Assembly: GCA_020226215.1 (NCBI GenBank)
Contig: CM035234.1
Span: forward strand, 48,797,275-48,861,274
Reading direction: 5' to 3'
Source of the DNA: Sindora glabra
Taxonomy: Eukaryota; Streptophyta; Magnoliopsida; Fabales; Fabaceae
DNA: 64,000 bases
The notes under the pieces were generated by a model. It was not told the DNA's origin. It saw only the letters and a program-made list of their open reading frames with translations, and ran no database searches. Every line of letters starts with the position of its first letter. The stretch's first letter is position 1. A program made the position numbers and the translations under genes. Positions 50,331 to 63,524 of the stretch are shown here, one piece after another.

Positions 50331-53300
50331 GTTAGACTAAAAAAATGTCATTTTAATAATATTTTAAAACCTTATTGGTATGATATTATATGATTTATTA
50401 GTAATGACATGATTGTAGGAGTATTGTATTTCTAAAATTTTTCAACACCCCATCTATATTAGATTTTAGAAATATGGTATTTAGTCCTTGTATTATATTA
50501 TAAGACCTTAAATGTCTCATCAATGTTGGGTCTTATAGTGTAATACTAAGTATAATTACATAATTTATTAAAAAAATTTAGAGCATAATTAAAGTTAAAT
50601 ATGCATTATTATTTTCAATTTATTTTCCTTAGCTTCCTTGTGTATGTAATTAAATGTTTATAAAACACTTAATAGGACAAACCATAAAGATTGGTCTGAG
50701 TCACTTAAATTATACTTGATAATCTCTAATCTCAATTTGACTATTAGATAGATAGAACTTGAGATTAATGCTAAATCTATAGTAAACCAAGTGAGTCATC
50801 ATGAAAAATGGACCCATTTGAATAAAGTATGTTTAATGGTGATGAAGTATATGATAGATAAGACTAAGAGAAAGTATCCTTGAAATGAACAATGTAAAAA
50901 TGTTCTAGACTTTGTAAAAAATATAAAAAGTTTAACAAGGTTGAGAAAAGACAATATTTTTCATTACTTGAAAAATCTATATATAATAGTGTTAGTGGGG
51001 TATGAGAGCAAAATATGAGGCTAGTGAACTACTACAATAAATTAAAATCTATGAAAATTAATCTAGGTGATATTTATTTGACTTGGTATGTGTTAGAATC
51101 TCTTCCATCTTAATTTGACATTCTGAAAATGTCTTATAAGATTGAGAAAATTGAATTGACCATTAATGAGTTTATTTCCATTATTACATAGGTTGAGGTG
51201 GATGTGAAAAAGGCCAAATCATAAGTGATCAATTATACTATGTATGGCTCAAACATAAAATATCATGTGATGGAAATTTTGAAAGATAGTAAAGGTTAAC
51301 ATAATTATGGAAGGAAGAAGAGTGGGTCTAGTAGGCAATGCTATAAGCCCAAAAAGGCCTAGTTCAAGGGTAATTACCATTTTTTATAATGAGTATAGGC
51401 ACAAGAAAGTAGATTGCTTTAACTATAAGAAGTAGACTAAGAAGAAAAAAAAGGGTACGCATCTAGCACTAGTTTTTTTTTAATCAAATATTGTTTATGT
51501 GCTATCAGACTCTTGGTGGTTAGACATTAGTGTGACTATTCATGTCACAAATTATTTTCAGGCATTGAAAAATCTAAAAAGGCTAAGTGATGGAGAGCTA
51601 ATTGTATAACTAAAATATAGTGATACAGTTGTAATAGAACATATTGGATTAATGAAGTTGAATCTGAAGTTTGGAAATGAGTTATTATTAAATGATGTTA
51701 TTTATGTGTCTTTTATGAGAAGGAATTAGTTATTATTTTAGATTCTATTAGATATTCTTGTTATTTTAGTGATAAAAAAGCTAAATTAATTTATAAATCC
51801 TTTATTATAGGTATTGGTTCTTTGTATGATGGATTGTATAGAGTTGACTTAGATCCTAGTTTTGCAAATTTGATAAACTCTATTGTTAGTAAGAAAATAA
51901 GTAGAACTCCTCAATACTTTAGCACAAATAATTAGGAAACATTTCTCAAATTAGAATACAAAGACTTGTAAAGGAAGAAGTACTACTTGACCTTGATTTC
52001 TCAAACTACGAACTTGTATAGACTACATCAAGGGAAAAATTTTGGCTAAAGTTAGAAAGTGAAATAAAAAAAAAGGAGAGTATTCTGAAACCAATGGATT
52101 CATAACACCTAGTGTTATAGGAAGTTATAAATACTTCATTATTTTCATGAATGATTACTCCAAATTTAGTTATGTGAAGTTGCTTTATGAGAAATCAGAA
52201 TTACTAGAAGTCTTTAAGTAGTTCAAGGCAACAATTGAGCTAAAATTAGGGAAATAGATAAAGTGCATTAATTTTAGAAGAGCTAATGAGTATTATAATA
52301 GGTATGATATAATAGGTAGAAATCCTAACCCTTTTGCAAGATACTTTCAAAAGTGTGGAATTTAAGCAACTTACACTATGCCTAGGACACCAAAATAGAA
52401 TGAAATTGGTGAAAAAAGAAATGAAACTCTTATGGATATGGTGAGGTGCATATTGACCTATACTTCATCATTAGAATTCTTATGGGATGATACATTAAGA
52501 ACAATAACCTATATTTAAAATTAGGTTCCTAAACATATTGATACTTGAAACCTTTTACAAATTATTGTTAGTGAGAAGCTTAGTTTAAGATATTTTCAGA
52601 TTTGGAGTTGTAAAGCTGAAGTAAAGGTATATATTCCATCCATAAGGAAAGTTAATTTGAAAATAGTTAGTGGATACTTCATTAGTTATTACCATGGTTC
52701 GAAAGACAATAAACTTTACTATCTAACTCACATAACTAAAGTAATTAAATTAAATTATGTTATCTTCTTTAAGGATGAGTAAGATAATGGGGGCCAAATA
52801 TTGTGCATCACTAGTTTTACTGAAGATAACATAATTGTCCTACTAGTGCCAATGTTAAGGGAATTATTTTCTATTATTCCACTAGTTGATCTAGTATAGC
52901 TAATGACAGAAGATATTAAACTAGATAAGATAAATGAAGAGATTCCATTATGGAGATCTTATAAAATTCATAGATTAGTGATTTCTAATTATTATCTCAT
53001 ACTATAGAAGCATGAATATGACATTAATAATGCCACTAATCCTACAACCTTTATGTAGGCCATATCTAATTCAAATTATTTTGAGTGATTAAGTTCTATG
53101 AAGGATGAACTAACTTTAATACACAAGAATCAAGTGCAGGTAACAAGTTAATTGGATGCAAATAACTCTTCAAGATTAAAAAGGATGATTAAAGTGAAAT
53201 CGAGAGTTATAAGGCTAGATTAATAACTGAAGGCTACACCCAAAAAGAAGACATAGACTATAAAGAAATATTCTTACTAATTTCAACTAAAGACTCATTT

Positions 53301-54600
53301 TGAGTTATTATGGGATTAGTGGCTTATTTTGATTTGGAGTTACATCAAATAGATGTAAAGATAACTTTTTTAAATGGAGATATATCAGTGATAGTTTATA
53401 TGAACTAGCTAGATGGTTTCTAAAAGAAAGGAAAAAAGCATCTTGTTTGTAAATTGAAAAAGTCTATATATAGTTTAAAACAAGCATTTCAATAGTGGTA
53501 CCTCAAGTTTAACAAGGTAGTAACTTCTTTTAGGTTCAAGGAGAACATAGCAGGTTAATACATTTATATGCTAATGAGAGTGGTTATTTTTGCTATACTA
53601 GTACTATATATGGATGACATTCTCCTTGTAAGCAATGATATGAACTTACTGATGAAGACAAAGCAAATGTTGTTCAAACACTTTGATATAAAGGATCTTA
53701 GGGATACCACTTATATTTTAGGCATAGAGATTTATTACAACAAATCTTGGGGTTTACTTGGTTTGTCTCAATAGATATTCATTCAGAAATCATTGAGAAA
53801 ATACTAAAAAGGTTTAATACATCAACATGCTATTAAGTTTCTATATCTATTTCAAATGATGAGGTTTTCTCAAAATCCTAATATCTTTAAAATGATATTG
53901 AACTAGAAAGAATGAAAAATATCACATATGCATTGGTTGTTAATAGCCTAATGTATGCTTAAGTATATACACATCTTGACATAACTTATACTATTAGTCT
54001 ACAAGGCAGGTACTTAAATAATCTTGGTTAGAAACATTTGACTACTACTAAAAGAGTCATGAGGCACTTGCAAGGAATAAAAGATTACATGCTAACTTAC
54101 AAAAGATTGAAGATCTCACACTTACAAGCTACTCAAATTTATATTGTGCCAATTGTTTAAACGATCACAAATCAACATATAGGTACATCTTCATGATGGC
54201 AAGAAGAATTATGTTATGAAAAAGTATTAAGCAATCCTTAGCAATAACTTCCACTATGGAAGTTAAGTACATGACATGTTATGAAACTTTTTAGGTTGCT
54301 GTATGATTGAGGATTTTTATGAATGGTTTTAGGATTATAAAAAGCATTTCAAAACCTTTAACCATTTATTGCTGCAATACTACAACTATGTATTACCCTT
54401 ATAACAATGAAAGCTTTACTTAATATAAAGCATTTTGACATAAAGTACTAATTTATATGAAAGAAAATACGTAAGCATATCACATGTATTGAGCATACTT
54501 CCATGAATTGTATACTCATAAATCCTTTAACTAAAGACTTAGTAGTAGGATTGTATTATGATGATGTACGATTTTGGACAAGTTTTTTAATATTTTGGGT
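50331..54600 (+). mobile_element. Ty1/copia element 2, internal region, broken (plus strand)
   Basis: Leader at 50,331-50,640. Gag at about 50,650-51,270 (NRTNHKDWSESLKLYL, VMKYMIDKT). A decayed knuckle gives RHKKVDC near 51,400. Protease reads WWLDISVTIHVTNYF (about 51,511-51,555), where D-I-S replaces the catalytic D-T/S-G. Pre-integrase is GLYRVDLDPSFANLINSI (51,834-51,887). Integrase reads YFIIFMNDYSKFSYVKLLYE, then EKRNETLMDMVRC. Reverse transcriptase motif A is LHQIDVKITFLNGDI (about 53,340-53,385), and the catalytic LYMDDILLVSND (53,608-53,643) is intact. RNase H follows to about 54,560. Many stops interrupt it. Order integrase before reverse transcriptase is that of copia. The same family lies inverted at 45-49 kb. 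Confidence 0.9.
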
Positions 54601-56523
54601 TAATGGAAGTACTATGATAAAACTATTTATCTTAAGATGTATATAAATAAAATATTCACATTTTTCTATATATTGTGCACTTTTTTATTATGACATATTG
54701 ATAAAGACTTTTAAATCATATCTCAAGACTATGTTAAGAATTATGATTCTTATTTGGCATCATGGATGAATGCTTCAACCTTATGTATAAAGATTTACAT
54801 ATATTATCACATTTTGTTATGTAAATCTTATTAAAGAACAATTTTTGTTATATATATATATATATCCCTATCATATATTGTATTTCATTAGCAAGGTTTG
54901 AGTGTATAGTGTGTATTTTTTTAACCTTTATTAGATATTATGTATGATCTCAACTTAAACTAATGGGTGTAAAGATGCATAATTTACTACTTTTACATGT
55001 TAGTAAAGTGACCACTATTGTTAAATTATATGGTCAAAGTATGAGATTATTATATTCTTTTAATTTTAGACCTATTAATTCAATAATAAATAAAATGTAA
55101 AAGGATATATCCAAATTAAAGTGACCATCTAGTTGAGCCTAAATAGTGGTATAACCTATACACATGATAATAAATTATTTTTAGCAATGAGTCAATCCAC
55201 TTCTTGTTACATTTTATAAATAGGGGTTACTACTTTTAAACCCTAAGTCAGTCTATTCACATCCTATTTGCAACAAACTATCTCCTTAAACACTTGATTA
55301 ATGGCTAGGACTACTGTAATGTCTCGAATTTTCAATTCTATTATTTGAATGTTTAATTTTTGAGGCTGTAGAAACGAAGAGCATGATTGAATTAGCCTAG
55401 TGGGTGAATCTTAAGTTGAAAGGAATTAAGTGTAAGGGTAAACGGAATTTTGAAGGAAAATGGATAGTAGGGAAAGAATTAATTTTCCTAAATAGTATGA
55501 ATGATCAGAGGAGGTTGGAAAATCCTAAAAGGGGAGGTTGTCTAAGTCTGATAGTGTAAGGAATTTTAAATAGACAGAAACCCTATGGACTAATTTGCAA
55601 AAGTGTAGAATCGGGTGTGGTTAAAGTGAAAATAATCAAGAATTTGGGATCTAATGTGAAAAACCAAGAGTTTGGGGTGCAATATGTGATTTTAATTAGT
55701 GTGACCAATGGATTTATGAGAAGTGTCATTATTAGAAAAAATAATGGCAAGAATAGCCTTAATAATTGGTGCCAAAGGACTAAAATACCCTTGGGAACCT
55801 CAAAAAAGACTAAAATGCCCCTAGAGCTTCATGAAAACTCTCCTCTCTTCTCCACTTTTCTAAAAGCTGTAGAAAATCTCCATGAAAGCTCCAAAACGTG
55901 CAGGAGAGAGAGAGAGAAAGAGAGAGAAAGTTTCTTTTGAGTTTTTCACCTAAAAATACCAAGATTCAAGCTAAGGTGTAGAAGGAAAAATTGCTCCTCT
56001 CATCAAGCTCTATCTATTGGTGTCTCTAGATTGAAGAAAAGCCCAAGTTTGATTAAGTTTGGGGAGCTCCAAGTGAGGATTTTCAAGTTGCACTAAGAGG
56101 TAAAAATGTTCTCCTCCAAGAGCTCTTTAATGTACTCTTCTTAGTTTCTTGAAATCTTGAGGTTGGTGTGGTTAAGGGTGTTTGAACATGGAGTTTAGGA
56201 TGATTTGAATATGTTTATTGGTGTTTTAGATGTTGTTATGTTAAGCTATGGCTTTGGTTTGGTGTAAAAAGAGCAAGAAACATGATGTGCACATTTGGGT
56301 TTTAGAGGCATAATGGTGCATGTGTAGAGTTGGCATGATATGTTTGGAACTTGGCTAAAATGATGAAGTTAGAATAACTTTTATGAAGCTTAAAGCCTAT
56401 GAAAGATGAAACTTTGAATTGTGAAAGTGTTTATGTGCATTTTTTTTCCTTTTGAGAAGCCAAAACTATAGATATGAAAAAGAAGGAAGGAAGGAGTTTT
56501 AGCTGTTTAATGTGTTTTCGGAG

Positions 56524-56765
56524 GATCAGCAAGGTACACGGGGTAGAACACGGCCCGTGTTGTACCCCGTGTTCCTCGTCGAAGCTGATCAGGGAGCTAC
56601 ACGGGGTGCAACACTCCCCGTGTTTACCTCAGGACTAAAGGGCAGTAAGGTACACGGGGTAGAACACGGCCCGTGTTCACCCCCGTGTTCTTTGTCGAGT
56701 AGCCCAGAAGTGAACCAGTAAGGAACACGGCCCTGAACACGGGGTATGGGACCCCCGTGTTCTTT
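56524..56765. repeat. GC-rich hairpin array, four TACACGGGG/CCCGTGTT units
   Basis: Units start near 56,535, 56,598, 56,651 and 56,721. The first is a nested inverted repeat: outer arms GATCAGC (56,524) and GCTGATC (to 56,590), inner arms TACACGGGGTA and TACCCCGTGT, and centre AACACGGCCCGTGTT. Units one and three share a 29-bp identical core beginning GGTACACGGGGTAGAACACG. The array lies inside the solo LTR. Confidence 0.85.
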
Positions 56766-57176
56766 GTTAAGTGAACTTTTTGGCTTTAATTCTTCATGTT
56801 TTGCATGGCTTTACCCCTGGATCCTTTTCTAATGTTCTTATGTGTCATCACAAGGCTTGAAAACAAAGTATAGAGCATCTAAGTATGCATTTATTTAAGC
56901 GAAGAAAGTAAAGAATACATGAGGATTAGGGAAAGTGATAATGTTCTAATATAAGCTATGATGTGTATTTGTATAGACTAAAGAGTGACAACTTGCCAAC
57001 TTGCAAATGCAAGAGGAAGTATAAAGGAGTTTTTAAGTGAGAGTAAAGGGAACATCACATTGGAAGCTTGTGAAAGGTAGTTAGCTTTATCCTTAAGCTA
57101 TTTTTCTATTTACATGATTTTCTGTATTTTACGCCATTGTATGGAATGTGTATGGAATTGTTGTGGCACAACCTGA

Positions 57177-57345
57177 GAAGACAGTAGAATACTGTGTTTA
57201 GCCTATGGCTCGGGATCCTCGGGGATAATAGTGCATTTGTTGTGTGTGGTACCTTTGGTTCGGGAACCCCGGGAAGACAGTGTGATACTGTGTTAGGCCT
57301 TTGGCTCGGGAACCTCGGGAAGACAGCGTGATGCTGTGTGAGGCC
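57177..57345. repeat. Tandem repeat, unit about 48 bp, about 3.5 copies
   Basis: GAAGACAG occurs at 57,177, 57,273 and 57,319, that is, 96 (two units) and 46 bp apart. Units share GAAGACAG(C/T)GTGAT(A/G)CTGTGT-AGGCC, then TTGG(C/T)TCGGGAACC-CGGG. It is GC-rich against an AT-rich background. Confidence 0.8.
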
Positions 57346-58020
57346 TAGGTATGATTATTTGTGATGGCCATCTAGATATTGAGATAAATTCTTGAATGGA
57401 CTTGATGATTGCTGTGTGAAATGCATATTTCCTACAATGGTATGGTATTGAATATGATGATAATCGATTAATTGATTTCGAAACGTATGTTTTATTTGCT
57501 TAAGGATCTGGAATGGCTTGAAATGTTTTTATGGCAATGCTAGCTACTGGGAAACTTTGTTTCTTATGTTTCTGTATTGTTATTAACCACTCCAGGTGAT
57601 GCTTCCAAAGGCTCTCATGATAGAGGACAATGATATTTTTGAAGTTGTAAACGTTTATATAGTTGGTGATATTGTATGTGACGGATGTAGATTTTGTAAA
57701 TTGAACTCTTTTTGTATAATTATATGACTTTTGCTCATGTGTATAAAGTACAGAATTTTGAGATATTCCGTATTAGCTTGAGGTAGATGGCGAATGAGTG
57801 CGTAATAATCATCTAGTAATTGAGGAATAAGGTGTTAATAAGTAAGGGAGTTACAACTACTAGGAGGAATAACTCTTGTATGGTGTCTATTGATTACAAA
57901 TATCATGATTTATCCATTTTATCATCAAAATAGATTAAATCGATATTACTCATCATTATTTCAATTGCATTTTAATACTGTACTTTTTTACATGATTCAA
58001 TGAAATAATTTCTCACTCAA

Positions 58021-59510
58021 ATTTAACACATTTGTTTCTATTTATACTTCTTAATTTTAACATCGTTTATAACTTTTATATAATTTGAATTTTCATTTTA
58101 GTTTTCCATGTGACTAAATTCCAATGCATTTTTCTAGAATTCAATTCATACTTAATGCAATATGTATAGAAAAATGGGATCTAGCATGTAGTTCCTAATA
58201 TTTTATATCATTGGATTAAGCTTTACAAACTCATTTTACTATCTTGTATTTAATTATAACCCCTAACTTGCATTTGTATCCCATTATTTATGCATATATT
58301 ATTGCCATTTGTAATATAAAAACAAATTCTTACAACATGTGTTAATGATTTATTATTGGGAATGAAATAATTATGTGTGAATAGTGATTGCCATAATGTG
58401 CATAGGCTTTTATCTAATTATCTAAAATTTTGTATATTATGATTTGGTTATAAAATATTTCAAAATAGATATATTTCTTCTTATAATTCAATATTCCTTT
58501 TTAAGCCTTCCATGCAAGAAGATAAGTTGAAAAAAATTAAGTTACAATATAATTAATAAATAATAAATCAGTAGTTAAGAAGGATGATATGATATTAATA
58601 GTAATTATAAGTTGTTAACATTAATAATTAATTTGCTACCAAAAAAAGGTAACTAATTTTTTAATATATATACACACACACACATATAGTATGATAGATA
58701 AATCATAAGAAAATGCTTACCTTTCTAAAAAATTTGTTCTCAAGGTTGGTGTCAAATTAAATGACACTCAATGTAATTAGAAAAATTGTCTCATTTAATT
58801 TTTTTACTTAATTTTATTTATTTTTTTAATTATGCATTTTATAAGTTTCTCAATATTATTAATTAATTTTTATTATGTTGTTATAAGCTATTATTTATGT
58901 GCAAGACATTTTCAATATACTTTTTAATAAATTGTTATGATTTATAACTCATACATATTTTATTAACATATCAATTTGAGATAATATGTAGTTGTCTATT
59001 GATATGAAGTATAAAACATATATTAATTTTATATTTGACATACAAAAGGCTCATGCATTACTAGGATATTTAATTAATAATTGTTTAAAATATAAATAGA
59101 CAACCATAAATAATATTTTTTTTTGTCTCTACATTTAGGCAGTAGTTATTGGACAACACCAAATAAATTGTTCCTTAATATAGAATATCTAATTGGTTGT
59201 AAGCAAATATTTATGTTAAATTGATGAATTATTTTGCATAATAAATAAATTTATGTAATAAAAAGTATATTTTATATATAAAAAGAATTATTTAGTTTTC
59301 TATTTGAACCTTTAAAATTAATTTTAATTTAGTTTTATTTTTCCCAAATTATGTTTTAAAATTATAGTTCATTTTTACGATATTATTTGTATTTCTTTTT
59401 TAAAGTCTTAGTACAAAACCTCGATTTTTCACTCAAAGCTTTCACGAGATTCATTATTGTTGTGTGGTTAAGGTATATAGACTTTCAAGTTTGATTGTGA
59501 TCATGGTTAT
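58021..59510. other. AT-rich stretch, nothing recognised
   Basis: No gene or element end. A short TATATATA(CA)n tract lies at about 58,664-58,684. Confidence 0.45.
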
Positions 59511-62415
59511 TGTCATGACCCAATTCTCGAGTATTGTAATTGGCATAAAAAATACTTGACTGATATTAATATACTCATCACCTATCCTTACAAGTCATTA
59601 AAATACACATAACTTATTTACTTTCATAACTCTACTAAAAATATAGATAACCACTAATAGAAAATAATTTTTACTTGTGCTTGCATAAAAAGTTCAAACT
59701 ATAATTTACATAAATCAAATGATATTTGTACAAAAGTATAATTTTTTTTGAAAACATGACCTTGTACATAATATTTATTGGAAGATAAAGCTTCTAACTA
59801 GTACACCATGGGAATATTATAAGGAAGGTTTCCAAAAGTGAGAGGAAGATTGTTGCATAGATGTTAGTCATCTTTGTAAGATCCATACTCCATAACTATA
59901 AATAAAAATTTAATAAAAAATTATAAATATTAAAATACTTAGTGAATAGTTATTTTTCTACTCTTTTAGAGAGTTTTCATTATAATCAATTAGGCAAAAA
60001 TATAGCAGTGTCATATAATAAATAATTAAGGTTCTTATATAAATTGCTTACAAAATATGTCAAGAGAATGACAATAGTTGTTGTGCAAGTTTCTCTTTAT
60101 ATCTTCAGTTTAACCTTATCCTCTATTATCCTAGACACAAGGCTTCTAATTTTATCTATTCAACCTTTGTCACTCCTCTCCTACTCTGTGAAGGATGCAT
60201 ATCTCTCCTTACAAATTTAATTCAAGGTGAGTATTAATAGATGCCAACCGTAGTATTAATTATTTATTTCAAATTCATTGGATATGGTTAGAATATCAAC
60301 TATGCCATAAAATTTTTCCATTTTTATATGCATTCACATTTCTTCATCTCATAATAATATAACCAAAGATAACATATAACTTTTCAATCAAGATAATGAC
60401 AGCATTTAACTCTTCCAAATATCTATCAATTATAGTCTAAACATCATTGATTACTTCATACATTTCAACATCTTATAACATTTCTTAACAAGAATAATCA
60501 AAATTCCACTTATTATGTAATATAGAAAATTTTCATGGTTTGGTGCCTTTATAAGCTGCCAAACTAGTTTGGATTTTTACTAAAATTTTATTTAATGTTC
60601 CTAACACATTAATATATATCAAACATAAATTTTCTTATAATTTAGTCACTCAATACTAAAACCATATAAATTAAAACAGGATAATATGAAAGTAATTATA
60701 ATACAAGCCTCTTTTCAATATCTAAACCACTTCCAATGATCACCAAATTTTGATATAACATCCTTAGCATGTCTACTAATAAAAAAATCAATTATTTCAG
60801 AAAATTTTTGCATAGTTACTCTTCATATAGAACCAAAAACTCAAAATTGTTAATTCTAGGAAATTTTAGAGTCGCTATGGAAAAAGGACATTTTACCATT
60901 CAAATCAAATTCAATTACTACCAAATTTCTATACAAGGTTATTAATATGTTAATAATTAAAGAACATGAATTAATTTAATTTTATTAATCAATTTATTCC
61001 AGAAACAACACCAAACCACAACATATAGAATCTAAAATTTTATTTTAAGCTATTGTAACTAAAGTTTAGTCAATTACACTCTTCATAACTCTAAAATTTC
61101 TCAAAAATTCCAATTTTCTCCACATTATCCTAACATTATTTATAATATGATTGGACCAAAAATTGAAATTCAAGCAATTTCTAATCCTAAATTCCAAAGA
61201 GAAATTGAAACATGTATTAAACGTTCTTGGCAAAATTCTATTGCTACATTTTTCCTATGATCATCTTTTAAGGAAAAACTTAAGAAATCATCTCCTACTT
61301 ATCTTAACAACAAAATGATAACATCATATCCTCATATTAAAATTTATACAATTTAAAAAATTAAAACATACAATATCATAACTCATTTTACATTTAGAAT
61401 GGCAAACATCATCAAATTTCTTCATCTTTTAAGGGAAAAACTTAATCGAATAAAGGCTAGTTCCACTCACTCTAACTTTTTGAATTTTTAGCTTTCAAAA
61501 AATTACTAGAATATTAAAATAAAAATATCACTAAAATAAACTAAAATTTAAAAATTTTGAAAGAAGATTATCATGAAAACTTTAAAAAAATGGAGGACAA
61601 CCTAAATTACATAACAAGAATTTGATGAAATTAATTAGAGAACCTCTTGAGATTTATTAGAAAGTTGAAAAATCTAATGGAGGAGCTCTAGGAGGTCATA
61701 GTTTTAGTTAAAGAGAACCAGAAGAATTGTGCAAAAAATGGGCCAAAAGCTTTTATATAAAACCCTAATTCTAAAGCTTTTTTCATAAGCTTCCTTTTAT
61801 TTTATTTTTTTTGAAAAAATTTTATTAATGGACCAGCTTATGCTTGCACAATTTTGGGGCTTATTTTTTAAAATATTTTTCTCCTTAAATCCAATAAAAT
61901 TTAATAAAATAAATGCCTAAAAAGAGTTACTAAAAAGTGCTCTTAATTTTTCATTTTTTCATCAATTTATCATTGGCTTCTCTTATAAGATTGGGCCTTA
62001 TTTGAACTTTATCTTTTTCATTGAGTTTTAGGGTCAAATTTAGGCCCAAAAATATTAAACCATATCAATCCAAGTAAGTAAAAATTAAACCATATTGTCT
62101 AAACAAGTAAAAAATTGGTTTATTTCAATTTTAAGCGTAATTTCTAGGTTTTCGAGTTACCTAGGCCATTTTTACTTCCTAGGCCCCTAATTTCTTACCA
62201 GACCTTTAAATAATTTTTTTCAAACTTAGTGTTAGATTTTTAATTATATTTTGATCCATACTAATATCTATTGCAATTTTTATAAAAAATTCTATATAGA
62301 TTTACCTTCAAACTACCTTAATGATTTACCTAAAATTTACCTTACTAGGTTTTTTTTAAGGTGGTTTGTATTCTAATTTCCTTTTTGGATTTTCTTACTT
62401 TATTGGGGTATTATA
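59511..62415 (-). repeat. 3' LTR of a minus-strand Ty3/gypsy element
   Basis: Left end TGTCATGACCCAATTCTCG. The right end GGGGTATTATA is the reverse complement of a decayed TGTAATACCCC start. A polypurine tract (minus strand GAAAGGGCGAGAACT, 62,430-62,416) and pol sequence follow at the right. The left end closely resembles that at 16,824 (GAGTATTGTAATTGGCATAA versus AAGTATCGTGATTGGCGTAA), so the two LTRs are of one family. Confidence 0.78.
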
Positions 62416-63524
62416 AGTTCTCGCCCTTTCAAGAAAATTCATCCTCAAATTTTTAAGGTATCAAATGGTAATGAATAAAATTATCAATAGCCTGTGTGTG
62501 AATTTTAAATAGAATCTTACTAAATAAGGTTGAATACTTGTCTTTTGTATCCCTTTCTGGTTCTTATGTAGCTTCTTATTCTCTATATTTTTCCTATATT
62601 ACTTTCACCATTAGAATTTCTTTAAAATGTAGTTTCCTTATTTGTTTATCAATGATTTTACACTAGTTGCTCTTCATAAATTAATTTCTAATTTAATCCT
62701 ATTGATACTTCTTTCAATACATGAGATTTATTTGAAATATACATTCTTAACATGGAAAATTTTTAAATTGGATGAATTGCTTTTATAGTTTCTGGTAGTT
62801 TTAGCTAATAAGTGACCTTTCTAATTTGTTTAGTGATTACATAAGAACCTATATATCTTAGGGTTAATTTCCTTTTCTTTCTGAATCTCATTATTCCTTT
62901 TATTAGTGACACTTTTAAGAATATACAATCATCTTTTTAAAATTTCAATTCCTTTCATCTATTATTAGTATAAGATTTAATATGAATCAGTAACTTGAAA
63001 ATTTTCTCTAATGATTTGAACCTTGTTAATATTGTCCTCAACTAGATCAAGACCAATCATTTTAGCTTCCCCTTATTCAAACCATCCAATAGGTAATTAA
63101 CATTTTCTACCATATAGAGCTTCAAATAGAGCCATCTGTATATTGGTGTGATAACTGCTGTTATATGTGAACTCTATCATTAGCAAGTATTTGTCCCAAC
63201 TCCCTTTAATTTTGATTGAATAAGTTTTAAGCATATCTTTTAAAATCTAAATTATGCTTCCTAACTACCTATTTGTTTATTGATGAAATGCTATAGTAAA
63301 TTATAGCTAAGTACCTAATGTATCCTGAAATGATTACCAGAATCAAGAAGTAAACTATGATCCTTATTCTAAAATGATCATGTGTGGTGCACCATGTAAC
63401 AGAATGATTTTATCCATGTAAAGTTGAGCATATTGTGACATGGTGTATGTCATTTTTATAAGTTAGAGATGTGTAGTTTTCATGAGATGATCCATGATCA
63501 CCGATATGGAATCACACCTCTTAC
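62416..63524 (-). pseudogene. Ty3/gypsy integrase and pol C-terminal remnant
   Basis: The minus strand gives IKGSWDKYLLMIEFTYNSSY and MALFEALYGRKC (about 63,075-63,210). This is the diagnostic integrase segment of plant gypsy pol (W-YLP-EFAYN-S...P-EALYGR-C). Upstream come VIPYR-SWII and the catalytic-core border. Downstream, broken frames run to the polypurine tract at 62,416. Stops are present throughout. It is cut at 63,524 by another LTR, so reverse transcriptase and gag are not in this window. Confidence 0.88.

Larger units (their letters stand above)
55315..57855 (+). mobile_element. Solo LTR of a Ty3/gypsy-like element, 2,541 bp, TSD ACTAC
   Basis: Begins TGTAATGTCTCGAATTTTC and ends AGTAAGGGAGTTACA, flanked by ACTAC at 55,310-55,314 and 57,856-57,860. 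Removing it restores the copia LTR. The TGTAA...TTACA ends and the CTCGAATTTTC start resemble plant chromovirus LTRs, giving plus orientation. It is markedly richer in G+C than its surroundings in two places (hairpin array at 56.5 kb, tandem repeat at 57.2 kb), and carries a GA-rich run at 55,901-55,930. No internal genes remain. The frames of 107 and 69 codons inside it are not genes. Confidence 0.9.
54600..58020 (+). repeat. 3' LTR of copia element 2, split by a solo LTR
   Basis: The parts 54,600-55,314 and 57,856-58,020 together form an LTR of about 0.9 kb, matching 45,060-44,154 read in reverse. It contains TTATAAATAGGGG (TATA-like, about 55,215-55,227) and ends TTTCTCACTCAA. The left limit is approximate. 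A (TA)n run lies at 54,849-54,866. Confidence 0.75.

Noticed and set aside
55617..56721. Frames of 107 and 69 codons as possible genes
   Set aside because: They lie within the solo LTR. One translates the hairpin array and the other ends in a GA repeat.
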